A stretch of 64,000 nt of DNA, from positions 1 to 64,000 of the forward strand of contig SSMU01000023.1 in NCBI GenBank assembly GCA_004799545.1. The letters run 5' to 3'. Below, piece after piece: positions 1 to 7,958 of this stretch. The position numbers and the translations under genes are program-made. The notes below the pieces were generated by a model. It was given only the letters and a program-made list of their open reading frames with translations, was not told the DNA's origin and ran no database searches. Origin of the DNA: Phenylobacterium sp. Its GTDB lineage: Bacteria > Pseudomonadota > Alphaproteobacteria > Caulobacterales > Caulobacteraceae. How positions within the stretch are numbered: position 1 is the stretch's first letter; each line of letters opens with the position of its first letter.

Positions 1-1281
1 CGGCGGTGGGGCGGCGCAGTCCTCAACGTCGTCGCGCAGCAGGTGGAAGCCCGCGCAGAGGCTGGCGAAGTCGTGCAGCCAGAAGAAGCCGCGCGTCAGG
101 CCCACGGCGGCGAGGATCTTCGCCGTCTCGGCGGCGCTGTGGCCAAGCAGGCTGTGGATGGCGAAGCTGCGCGCCCCGGCCGGCCCGGCGCCCGCCGCCT
201 TGCCCAGCCCCGCCGCCACCGTCTTCGGCACGTAGAAACCGGCCGGCTCGCCGTTCCAGACCACACCCAGCACGCCGCGCTCGCCGGCGGTGCGCACCAC
301 CGGCCAGAACTTGGCGGGATAGAGATGCAGATGGTCGCGGCCCAGCTCGGCGAACCTCGCCGCCTCCTGCTGCAGGCACAGCTGCATGCCGCCCGAACTC
401 TTCGAATAGTCGTCGTGGCTGAAAGTGACGTGCAGGTCGCGGAGCCCCGTGCGCGAGGCGCCGAGGGCGGCTTCCAGGGCCGCCGCGGAGCCCACCGCGA
501 CGCCGGCGTTGGCCTTGACCGCAGCTTCCACCCGCAGATCGACCGGCAAGAGGTTGGCCAGGATCTCATAGCGGAAACCGAGGTCCTGGCGCGGCGTCCG
601 CCCCTCGGCGCGACCGGCCAGCAGGTAGTGGATGAAGGGGTTCTGCCCCGCCAGAGCGACGTCCGGATAGAGCTCGAGATAGTCACGCACCGAGAACCAG
701 GGCGCGGGGTCGCGGCCTTCCCGCCAGCCGGCGATCAGGAAGTGGGTCAGCGGATCCGTGCCGGCCGCGCCGACGTCCGGGTGCATGCCGAGGTAGTAGG
801 CGGCGTCGAAGGCGTCAGCGACCAGGTCGCGGTGGTCCGTGGCGGGCGAGACGGATGCGGGGAGCGGCGCAGCGGCGGCGGGCGCGGCCGGCGCCTCGCT
901 CGGCGTGGAGACCATCACGGCCAGCTTCGGCGGGGGCGCCAACAGCGCCTCGATGTCCCAGATGGCGGGCCGGCCGGCCGCGCGTTGTTCGGCGAAGTAG
1001 GCCTGGGCGCGCTCCGACGGGAAGACCTCGCGGCCCTCGTAGCGGCCAACGGTGAGGTAGTGGTGCAGGGGCTCGTAGCCGGCGGTGACCACATCGGCGT
1101 TGGTCGCCAGGTAGCGGGCGGTGGAGAACCACGGCGCCGGGTCGCGCCCGTCGCGCCAGCCGGTGCGGCTGTAGTGGGCGAGCACGTCGTCCACCTCGCC
1201 ATAGGCGCTGCGGTAGAACTGGGCGTCGAGGGCCAGGGAGATGACCCGCTTCACGTCGTCTGAGGGCGCCTTGACGGCCAT
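1..1281 (-). CDS. Glycosyltransferase-like protein with tandem repeats, C-terminus outside window
   Basis: This is an open frame of 427 codons from an ATG at 1281 that runs off the left edge without a stop, so the C-terminal part is missing. Residues 21-88 and 158-230 are two copies of a double repeat. Their best-conserved core is GWRDGRDPAPWFS against GWREGRDPAPWFS, followed by PLHHYL or PFIHYL and an EGR motif. Such YPDV...EGR repeats are known from large bacterial surface-glycan transferases. After the repeats comes HDDYSKSSGGMQ and a region resembling the start of a GT-B glycosyltransferase. It is transcribed away from the sulfotransferase gene at 1429. The role in glycan synthesis is inferred from the repeats and neighbours; the catalytic domain itself is not visible. 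Confidence 0.7.
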   Translation of the reverse strand, partial: MAVKAPSDDVKRVISLALDAQFYRSAYGEVDDVLAHYSRTGWRDGRDPAPWFSTARYLATNADVVTAGYEPLHHYLTVGRYEGREVFPSERAQAYFAEQRAAGRPAIWDIEALLAPPPKLAVMVSTPSEAPAAPAAAAPLPASVSPATDHRDLVADAFDAAYYLGMHPDVGAAGTDPLTHFLIAGWREGRDPAPWFSVRDYLELYPDVALAGQNPFIHYLLAGRAEGRTPRQDLGFRYEILANLLPVDLRVEAAVKANAGVAVGSAAALEAALGASRTGLRDLHVTFSHDDYSKSSGGMQLCLQQEAARFAELGRDHLHLYPAKFWPVVRTAGERGVLGVVWNGEPAGFYVPKTVAAGLGKAAGAGPAGARSFAIHSLLGHSAAETAKILAAVGLTRGFFWLHDFASLCAGFHLLRDDVEDCAAPPP

Positions 1282-1428
1282 GCGGTCCCAACAATTCCTT
1301 GGCGGCGCAAGGTGATGTGCAACAGAAGCCCGGGACGATCAACCGCCGCCCACAGCTTGCGACCTTCGGCGCCGCCCCGTAAGTCAGGACTGTTGCGCCG
1401 CCGCGAAGCCGCGCCCCACGGACGTGAG

Positions 1429-2514
1429 ATGACCGCCCAGATGGCCGCCCAGAAGGCCTCACCGAAGGCCCGAACGTCCGAGACCGAGCGCGCCGCCTAC
1501 CTGGTGCTGGGCATGCACCGCTCGGGCACCTCGGCGGTCACCCAGCTCTTGGCCCTGGCCGGGGCGGGCTTGCCGGCCAACGTCATGCCCGGCGACCAGC
1601 ACAATGCGAAGGGCTACTTCGAGCCGTGGCGAATCGCGCTGTTCAACGACGAGCGGCTGCGCGCCGCCGGCGGCGCCTGGGACGACGTTTTCGGCTTCCC
1701 GTTCCGCCCCCTGCCCCGGGGTGAGGAGCGCCAGTGGCTGGTGCGCGGCGAGGCGCTGTTCGAGGCGGAGTACGGCCAGGTCCCCCATCCCCTGCTCAAG
1801 GACCCCCGCGTCACCATCCTGATGCCGTTCTGGCGGACCCTGTTCGATGACCTGGGCATGGGGGTGCGCTGCGTGATCCCGGTGCGCCATCCGCTGGCGG
1901 TGGCCGGATCACTGCAGCGCCGCGACGGCTTCGCGATGCAGAAGTCGGTGCTGCTGTGGGCGGCCTACATGCTGGCCGCCGAGGCCTACAGCCGCGACCT
2001 GCCGCGGGTGTTCGTGGACTACGACGCCCTGCTGGCCGACTGGCGAGCCGAGGTGGTGCGGATCGAGGCGGGCCACGGCGCGCCCCTACCAAAGCTGAGC
2101 AAGGCCGCGGGCCAGGCGATCGACGATTTCCTCTCCCCGGACCTGCGCCACAACGAAGGCGACGGCGACCTGGCTGAGCTCGGCTGGGCCGGCGAGCTGG
2201 CGGCGGAGGTGTTCGCCTGCTGCCGGGCCGCGGCCGCTGACCAGGCCCCTGACGCGGGCGGGCTCGACAAGGCCGGCCGGACGCTCGCCGCGAGGCGGGA
2301 GGAGATGGGCGCGCTGGTCTCGCCGATCACCCGCGACCTCGACGCCCTGCGCCTGGAGCTGCGCGAGACCCGCGCCCGGCTGGAGGCGGAGGTGGCCGAG
2401 CTGAAGGCCACTTGGACCCGTGACGTGAGCGGCCTCGATCGCGACCTGAAGACCTTCTACAAGGCGCTCGCGGAGGCCGACGCGAAGCTGGACGCCGCCC
2501 TGCGCCAGCCCTGA
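1429..2514 (+). CDS. Sulfotransferase family protein with C-terminal coiled coil
   Basis: A 361-residue protein with the PAPS-binding P-loop near the N-terminus (LGMHRSGTS, residues 27-35). Further on it has the conserved arrangement around PVRHPLAVAGSLQRRDG, which matches the 3'-phosphate-binding arginine/serine region of sulfotransferases. The last ~60 residues are rich in Leu, Glu and Arg heptads (LRLELRETRARLEAEVAEL) and should form a coiled coil. The frame stays open upstream to about 1312, but the ATG at 1429 is preferred because the P-loop then sits near the N-terminus as usual. It probably transfers sulfate to a glycan made by this locus (inference). The PIG-L deacetylase gene starts 8 bp downstream. 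Confidence 0.85.
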   Translation: MTAQMAAQKASPKARTSETERAAYLVLGMHRSGTSAVTQLLALAGAGLPANVMPGDQHNAKGYFEPWRIALFNDERLRAAGGAWDDVFGFPFRPLPRGEERQWLVRGEALFEAEYGQVPHPLLKDPRVTILMPFWRTLFDDLGMGVRCVIPVRHPLAVAGSLQRRDGFAMQKSVLLWAAYMLAAEAYSRDLPRVFVDYDALLADWRAEVVRIEAGHGAPLPKLSKAAGQAIDDFLSPDLRHNEGDGDLAELGWAGELAAEVFACCRAAAADQAPDAGGLDKAGRTLAARREEMGALVSPITRDLDALRLELRETRARLEAEVAELKATWTRDVSGLDRDLKTFYKALAEADAKLDAALRQP

Positions 2515-2522
2515 GGCGCGGC

Positions 2523-3260
2523 ATGACGCTCCTCTACATCCTCGCCCACTTCGACGACGAGTATTGCGCCCTGCCGATGATCTGGCGGGCGGTGCAAGAC
2601 GGTCGGGCGCAGCGGTTCCTCTACCTGGCCGACTACCGCGACCGCGCGCTGGGCGAGCGGCGGCTCGCCGAGACCCGGGCCTTCCTGGCGACGCAGGGGG
2701 TGGCTCCCGCCGCGGTGGAGCCGATCGGGCTCGGCACGGGCGTCTTCGATGGCGAGGTCCACCGGTCGGTCGCAGCCCTGTTCGAGACGGTGGCCGCCGC
2801 CGCGCGCCGAGAGCCCGTCGAGGCGATCGTCACACCGGGCTGGGAAGGCGGCCACATGGACCACGACGCCTGCGCCTATCTGGCGACCCGGCTCGCGCCG
2901 CGGATCGGCGATCCGCCGATCCGGCAGTTCAGCCTCTACAACGGTCCGGGCCTGCCAGGGCCGTTGCTGCATGGCAGCGCGCCCCTGCCGCAGAACGGGC
3001 CGGTCGAGCCGGTGCGCCTGTCGGCGGCGGAGTGGCTGCGCTGGATGGCGGCGGTGCGTCACTTCCCTTCGCAGCTCTACGCCTGGTCGGGGATCTGGCC
3101 GGCGATGTTCTGGACCATGGCCCGCCGCGGGTTCGGCTGGCAGCGCCTGGACGCCGCCCGGGTCGGCGAGCGGCCGCACCCCGGCCCGCTGTTCTACGAG
3201 CGGATGTTCGGCGTCGCCTACGAAGAGGTCGCCGCCGCCCTGGCGGCCGCCCTGCCCTAG
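2523..3260 (+). CDS. PIG-L/LmbE family deacetylase
   Basis: A 245-residue zinc-dependent N-acetyl-sugar deacetylase of the LmbE family. The signature AHFDDE is at residues 8-13 (the usual form is AHPDDE). The second metal-binding motif HMDH is at residues 111-114. Family members remove acetyl groups from GlcNAc-type substrates such as GlcNAc-PI, mycothiol precursors and antibiotics. Here it lies 8 bp after the sulfotransferase gene and probably shares its transcript, which suggests de-N-acetylation of a hexosamine in the surface glycan. Its stop overlaps the 3' end of the convergent membrane-protein gene by 4 bp. Confidence 0.87.
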   Translation: MTLLYILAHFDDEYCALPMIWRAVQDGRAQRFLYLADYRDRALGERRLAETRAFLATQGVAPAAVEPIGLGTGVFDGEVHRSVAALFETVAAAARREPVEAIVTPGWEGGHMDHDACAYLATRLAPRIGDPPIRQFSLYNGPGLPGPLLHGSAPLPQNGPVEPVRLSAAEWLRWMAAVRHFPSQLYAWSGIWPAMFWTMARRGFGWQRLDAARVGERPHPGPLFYERMFGVAYEEVAAALAAALP

Positions 3261-4636
3261 CCTCGCCGGGACCCACGCCGCGGCAGGCTGGGGTCGATCG
3301 CCACGTAGAGCACGCCGGTGATCGCCGCCATGTCGAGGAAGTAGAGGTAGCGGTAGTCGCAGGCGAGGGAGATCACATAGAAGCTCGCCGCGAACGCCAG
3401 GGCCGCCACGATCAGCGCCGCGATCACCCCGTCGGCCCGCTGCCGGCGCACCAGCAGGAAGCCCGCCACCAGCACCGCCAGCGCGGCGAAGAAGGCATGC
3501 GAGAAGACCGGCGTGTCCAGGAACCAGGTGGCGTAGTTGTAGATGTGCGCGTCCTGAGGCCGGACGCCGATGTCGATGTCCAGTTGCTTGGCGATGTCCG
3601 GCGGTCCGTCGATCCCGACCTCGATCGGAACGCAGCTATCGATCTTGGGCGTCAGGAACACCCAGTCGAAGATCTCCAGCCGCTGCCGCGCGTAGGCGGC
3701 CGGATCGGAGACGATCAGGTGTTCCCATTCGGCGGCCACCGCGTGGTTGTCGAACTGGCCGAGCGCCGCCTCGAAGCTCGGCGACTTGTCCATGGCGTCG
3801 GTGCGGGTGGGCGAATAGGCCCTGCGGGCTTCCTCGCGCATGGTCTGGAGCGCGGTGTGGTTGATCCGCTCGAGGGTCGGCATCGGCCGGTGCGGATCGT
3901 GGGCCAGGGCGGCCAGCAGATCGTAGGACTGCAGGAAGTGCAGGCCCTGGTCGATCGTGCTGTCGCCGGGAGCCTGGCGGATCGGGTTGACGAGGGACAG
4001 GACGATGGCCACCAGCAGGGGACCCATGAAGCCCGCCGCGCCCCAGCCGACGATCCGCTTCCAGCCGCCGCCGCGCGCCGTCCACGCCAGCGCCAGGGCC
4101 GAGAACACCCAGGTGATCGAGCCGTTCTGGCGGACCAGGGACCCCAGCGCCAGGCAAAGCGCGGCGAACGCCAGCGGCGCCCATTTCGCCCAGGGGACGT
4201 CCCAGCGGGCGGCCGCGCCGGCGATGGCCACGAAACCTGCGACCGCGACGTTGGCGAAGAAGACGTCCTTCCAGACAATGCCCTGGTAGAGCACCACCTG
4301 CGGCGTCGCGAGGACGAGCAGCAGCGCCGCCGGGCCGAACCACGACAAGGCCGGACGCAGCCGCGGCAGGCTGGCCCAGGCGGTGAACAGCAGCAGCATG
4401 CTGACCACCAGGTACAGCCCGGTGCCCGGCAGGACCTTGTCGAACAGGCCGAGGATCCAGCTGTAGGTCGGCGGACCCCAGGCGAGGCGGTGGCCGCTGC
4501 GCCCCTCGGCCAGGGAGACCACCGAATCGTAGGTCATCTGGCCCGGCAGGTTGCCGGCCGCAACCAGGGCGAAGCCGCCGCAGAGCGCCCAGCGCCAAAG
4601 CTTGAGCGGTCTCATGTCCTGAAGTTCGACCGTCAT
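3257..4636 (-). CDS. Polytopic membrane protein, possible GT-C-like transferase
   Basis: A 459-residue protein with roughly ten hydrophobic segments, including FALVAAGNLPGQMTYDSV near the N-terminus and a helix pair at the C-terminus. A long hydrophilic loop (about residues 225-345) separates two membrane blocks. The overall plan resembles lipid-linked-sugar-dependent membrane glycosyltransferases or glycan-modifying proteins, but I see no decisive motif. An internal ATG at 4615 (MRPLKLWRW) is an alternative start. The small ArnE/F-like transporter lies just upstream on the same strand, so both may act on an undecaprenyl-linked sugar (inference). Confidence 0.75.
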   Translation of the reverse strand: MTVELQDMRPLKLWRWALCGGFALVAAGNLPGQMTYDSVVSLAEGRSGHRLAWGPPTYSWILGLFDKVLPGTGLYLVVSMLLLFTAWASLPRLRPALSWFGPAALLLVLATPQVVLYQGIVWKDVFFANVAVAGFVAIAGAAARWDVPWAKWAPLAFAALCLALGSLVRQNGSITWVFSALALAWTARGGGWKRIVGWGAAGFMGPLLVAIVLSLVNPIRQAPGDSTIDQGLHFLQSYDLLAALAHDPHRPMPTLERINHTALQTMREEARRAYSPTRTDAMDKSPSFEAALGQFDNHAVAAEWEHLIVSDPAAYARQRLEIFDWVFLTPKIDSCVPIEVGIDGPPDIAKQLDIDIGVRPQDAHIYNYATWFLDTPVFSHAFFAALAVLVAGFLLVRRQRADGVIAALIVAALAFAASFYVISLACDYRYLYFLDMAAITGVLYVAIDPSLPRRGSRRG

Positions 4637-4654
4637 CCCGCCCCTAGTCCCGAA

Positions 4655-5023
4655 TCACCTGGCCCGCGTCACGCTGATCACCATGAAACCCGCGAGGATC
4701 AGCGCCGTCCCCGCCCAGTAGCCCAGCCCGAGCCGCTCCTTGAAGACGATGTAGCTGCCCAGCGGCACCAGCACGAAGCTCAGCGCCATGATCGGATAGA
4801 CGCGGCTGAGCGGCGCCCTGGCGAGCACCGCAACCCACACCAACGTCGCCCCGGCATAGAGGGCCAGCGCGACCATCAAGGTGAGCAGTCCGGCGGGTTC
4901 TGCGAACGGCCGACGGAAATCGAGGTGGGCGGACGCCGTCTTGAACAGCAGCTGGCCGATGGCGATCACCACCACGCAGCCGAGCGGCGCGAACAGCCCC
5001 CAGCCCAGGCCGATCCGGTTCAC
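4655..5023 (-). CDS. Small EamA/SMR-type transporter, ArnE/ArnF-like
   Basis: A 122-residue protein with four predicted transmembrane helices and the small-multidrug-resistance layout (GQLLFKTASAH in helix 1; ARAPLSRVYPIMALSF in helix 3; YIVFKERLG before helix 4). ArnE/ArnF and related members flip undecaprenyl-phosphate-linked sugars. The start is set at GTG 5023 because GGGGGA lies just upstream at good spacing; an in-frame start further upstream at 5065 would add a glycine/arginine-rich stretch. It sits between a GT2 enzyme resembling polyprenyl-phosphate sugar synthases and a polytopic membrane protein. Those three could form a sugar-lipid synthesis, flipping and transfer set (inference). 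Confidence 0.75.
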   Translation of the reverse strand: MNRIGLGWGLFAPLGCVVVIAIGQLLFKTASAHLDFRRPFAEPAGLLTLMVALALYAGATLVWVAVLARAPLSRVYPIMALSFVLVPLGSYIVFKERLGLGYWAGTALILAGFMVISVTRAR

Positions 5024-5108
5024 GGTGTCCCCCGACGATCCCCCGCCGCGCCAGCGCGCGGGCAAGCCCGGGATAGAGCTGTATTCCCCAATGAGGTCAA
5101 GGGCCTGG

Positions 5109-6185
5109 TCAATCGACCGCCTCGCCTTCCGCCAGCTGCTCGACCGCGCGCAGATAGGGGTGGATCGGCCGGATGGGCGGGTTCAGCACATCGTAGTTGA
5201 TCGCCTGCAGCAGGAACTGGGCGCCCAGGATGATCGGCAGGGCGGCGGCCATGACCACGCCGGCCGAGGCCGCCTGGCCGGGGACGCGGGTGGCCACATA
5301 GTGGGCGGCGTAGCCCAGGCCGAACAGGATGCCGAACATGCCGAACACCAGCTCCAGGCTGGCGGCGTTGAAGTCGCGGACGAAATATTGGCCGAGCACC
5401 CGCTGGGCGAAGTTGCGCAGGTGCTTCAGCGCGAAGGGCCCGATAATCGCCCCGATCCTGATGTTCGACACCTCGTTGGCGTAGCGCGAGGGCATCGGCA
5501 CGTCGCGGACCACCGCCCGCAGGGTGGAGAGGTGGTAGAGCAGGTCCGTCTCGAAGAAGAACCGCCGCGAAACCCGCTTCTCCAGCACCAGCTTGGCGAC
5601 GGTGGCCTCCAGGGCCGTGTAGCCGTTGGTGGGATCGAAGATGTTCCAATAGCCGGTGGAGACCTTGGCGGCGAAGCTGAGCGCGGCGTTGCCCAGCACG
5701 CGCACCGTCGGCATGGCGCGCAAGTGGCTGACCGAGGTGAAGCGGTTGCCCTTGGCGTAGTCGGCCTCGCCCAGCAGGATGGGCGCCACCAGCTGGGCCA
5801 TGTGGCCGAGGTCCATCTGGTCGTCGCCATCGACCTTGACCAGGATCTTTCCGCCGGCCCGCGCCGCTTCGCGATAGCCGGCCAGCGTCGCCCCGCCGAC
5901 CCCCTGGTTCTTGTCCAGCCGCAGGACTCGGACCCGCGGATCCCGGACTTCGGCCTCGATCAGGTCGCCGGAGCCTTCGGGGCAGGCGTCGTCCACGCAG
6001 ACGACCCCCTCGATCCACGACGGGATCTTGCCGAGGACCCTCAAAATGTGCGGCCGCACCTTGTAGCAGGGGATCACCACCCAGACGCCGGCGCTCTCGA
6101 GGCTGAGCTCGCCGCCGGTCGCAACGCCGCGCCGCCGATCCACCCGGAACGGTCCCTCACGCGCGATCTGATCGATGGACGACAT
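5109..6185 (-). CDS. GT2 glycosyltransferase with C-terminal membrane helices (DPM1/GtrB-like)
   Basis: A 358-residue GT-A fold enzyme. VWVVIPCYKV opens the nucleotide-sugar-binding domain, VVCVDDACPEGSGD follows, and KVDGDDQMD is the DxD-type metal and nucleotide-sugar site. Two hydrophobic segments follow near the C-terminus (LVFGMFGILFGLGYAAHYVA and AAALPIILGAQFLLQAI). This layout matches dolichyl- or polyprenyl-phosphate glycosyltransferases that load a sugar onto a lipid carrier. ATG 6185 is used; a TTG at 6197 would add four residues. It reads toward the ArnE/F-like gene, consistent with a load-and-flip pair. Confidence 0.85.
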   Translation of the reverse strand: MSSIDQIAREGPFRVDRRRGVATGGELSLESAGVWVVIPCYKVRPHILRVLGKIPSWIEGVVCVDDACPEGSGDLIEAEVRDPRVRVLRLDKNQGVGGATLAGYREAARAGGKILVKVDGDDQMDLGHMAQLVAPILLGEADYAKGNRFTSVSHLRAMPTVRVLGNAALSFAAKVSTGYWNIFDPTNGYTALEATVAKLVLEKRVSRRFFFETDLLYHLSTLRAVVRDVPMPSRYANEVSNIRIGAIIGPFALKHLRNFAQRVLGQYFVRDFNAASLELVFGMFGILFGLGYAAHYVATRVPGQAASAGVVMAAALPIILGAQFLLQAINYDVLNPPIRPIHPYLRAVEQLAEGEAVD

Positions 6186-6337
6186 CCGCCAGCCCAAGCC
6201 CCATAAGCCTTTCCGGCTAACACGGAAGCCCCGATGGTGGCAAAACGGCGCGGGGGCGCCGCGGCCGCGTCACGGCGTCATTCTTGCGCCGCAAAACCCC
6301 GCCTGTTACTCGGGCGGCCCCTTCGGCTGGAGAGTCC

Positions 6338-7171
6338 ATGGACACCGCCACCCACATGTTGCGGACCGGACGGCGCGGCGCGCTGTTCGAATTCAACATG
6401 GGCCTTCGCGATCTGAGCATGTCGTTGCAGCGCATCGGGCTCGCCTGGTCGCTGGCCTGGCATGACATCGTCTCGCGCTACCGCGGATCGATCCTCGGAC
6501 CCTTCTGGATCACGCTCTCCATGGGCCTGATGGTCGCCGGCATGGGCGTGCTCTACGCCCGGCTGTTCGGGATCTCGCTGCACGACTTCATCCCGTTCGT
6601 GGCGACGGGCATCGTGTTCTTCGGGGTGATCAGCGGGATCATCAACGAGGGCTGCGACACCTTCGTGCACGCCGCCGGCATGCTGTCGCAGACGGCGCTG
6701 CCGATGTTCACCTTCGTGTGGCGCGTGGTGTTCCGCAACCTGATCAACCTGGCCCACAACTTCGTCATCATCCTGGGGGTGCTGATCTACTTCGGCTACT
6801 GGCGGACCATGAACCTGCCGGTGGCGGTGATCGGCCTGCTGTTCCTGGTGATCAACTCCGCCTGGATCGGCATGTTGGCGGCCATCGCTTCAGCCCGGTT
6901 CCGCGACGTGCCCCAGATCGTGATCTCGGTGATGCAGTTCGCGATCTTCATGACGCCGGTGTTCTGGCAGCCGGCCCGCCTCGGCAGGGCGCACGCCTTC
7001 CTAGTCTACAATCCGTTCTACCATATGCTGGACGCCGTCCGGGCCCCGCTGCTGGGGGACCAGCCCGACGCGCACACCTATGGATTCCTGGCGCTGATGG
7101 CCCTGGTCGGCTGGGCGCTCACCTTCACCGTCTTCACCCGCACCCGCCGCAGGATCGTCCACTACCTATGA
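6338..7171 (+). CDS. ABC-2 type polysaccharide exporter permease (Wzm-like)
   Basis: A 277-residue permease with six predicted membrane helices and the ABC-2 signature region WHDIVSRYRGSILGPFWIT, typical of O-antigen and capsule exporters (Wzm/KpsM). ATG 6338 follows GGAGAG at good spacing. Its TGA overlaps the ATG of the ATPase gene (ATGA at 7168-7171), so the subunits are translationally coupled. It should form the inner-membrane channel for a lipid-linked glycan made by the surrounding transferases. Confidence 0.9.
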   Translation: MDTATHMLRTGRRGALFEFNMGLRDLSMSLQRIGLAWSLAWHDIVSRYRGSILGPFWITLSMGLMVAGMGVLYARLFGISLHDFIPFVATGIVFFGVISGIINEGCDTFVHAAGMLSQTALPMFTFVWRVVFRNLINLAHNFVIILGVLIYFGYWRTMNLPVAVIGLLFLVINSAWIGMLAAIASARFRDVPQIVISVMQFAIFMTPVFWQPARLGRAHAFLVYNPFYHMLDAVRAPLLGDQPDAHTYGFLALMALVGWALTFTVFTRTRRRIVHYL

Positions 7172-7917
7172 CCCATCAGGTCTCGATCTCGGTGGCGGAT
7201 CTGACCATCCGCTTCCCAGTGTACGGCGTCGACGCCAAGTCGCTGAAGAAGCATCTGGCCCGCGTCACGGTGGGCGGCCGGCTGGGGCTGTCGCTGGCGG
7301 GGGCCACCGAGGTCACCGCCCTCACCAAGCTCAACGTCGAGCTTCGGGCCGGCGATCGGCTGGGCCTGATCGGCCACAACGGCTCCGGCAAGACGACCCT
7401 GCTGCGCGCGCTCTCCGGCGCCTATGAGCCGGACGACGGGATGATCGACGTCCACGGCCGGATCGCCGCTCTGCTGGACCTCAGCCTCGGCATCGACCCG
7501 TCGGCCACCGGCTATGACAACATCCGCCTGCGCGGCCGCATCGCCGGCCTCTCCGCCAAGGAGATCGATTCGCGGATGGACGAGATCGCCGACTTCACCG
7601 GCCTGGGACCGTTCCTGTCCATGCCGGTGAAGACCTATTCGGCTGGCATGCAGGCGCGTCTGGCGTTCGCCGCGGCGACCGCCGTCGAGGCCGACGTGCT
7701 GCTGATGGACGAGTGGATCGCGGTGGGCGACTCCGACTTTCAGAAGCTCGCCCACAAGCGTCTGCTGAACCTGGTGGAGCGGGCCGGCATCCTGGTGTTG
7801 GCCTCCCACGACCTCGACCTCCTGCGCCTCTACTGCAACAAGGTCATGCGGCTGGAGGGCGGCGTCGCCTCGCCGGTCACCGACATCCGCAAACTTTCCG
7901 AGCTGCTGGCCGCCTGA
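7168..7917 (+). CDS. ABC transporter ATP-binding protein (Wzt-like, short form)
   Basis: A 249-residue ATPase with Walker A GHNGSGKTT (residues 69-77), signature YSAGMQARLAF, Walker B DVLLMDEW followed by AVGD, and the switch histidine in ASHDL. The N-terminal ~60-residue extension before Walker A and the AVGD motif are typical of polysaccharide exporters (Wzt/KpsT/TagH type). It ends soon after the ABC domain and lacks the C-terminal carbohydrate-binding domain of long Wzt proteins, so chain-end recognition by this subunit is not expected. It is coupled to the permease by an ATGA overlap. Confidence 0.9.
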   Translation: MTHQVSISVADLTIRFPVYGVDAKSLKKHLARVTVGGRLGLSLAGATEVTALTKLNVELRAGDRLGLIGHNGSGKTTLLRALSGAYEPDDGMIDVHGRIAALLDLSLGIDPSATGYDNIRLRGRIAGLSAKEIDSRMDEIADFTGLGPFLSMPVKTYSAGMQARLAFAAATAVEADVLLMDEWIAVGDSDFQKLAHKRLLNLVERAGILVLASHDLDLLRLYCNKVMRLEGGVASPVTDIRKLSELLAA

Positions 7918-7958
7918 TAGACGCTGGAGCCTCGGCTCGGCGGCGCTATCGGATCAGC

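Noticed and set aside
2564..5200. Very long plus-strand open frame (878 codons) with other 400-900-codon antisense frames elsewhere, such as 46641-49124 on the minus strand
   Set aside because: They are Arg/Gly/Pro-rich readings antisense or off-frame to real genes, caused by scarcity of AT-rich stop codons in high-GC DNA.
7713..7958. Extension of the glycosyltransferase upstream to ATG 7713
   Set aside because: That segment lies wholly inside the ATPase gene in another frame and reads as low-complexity shadow; TTG 7959 fits the domain start.
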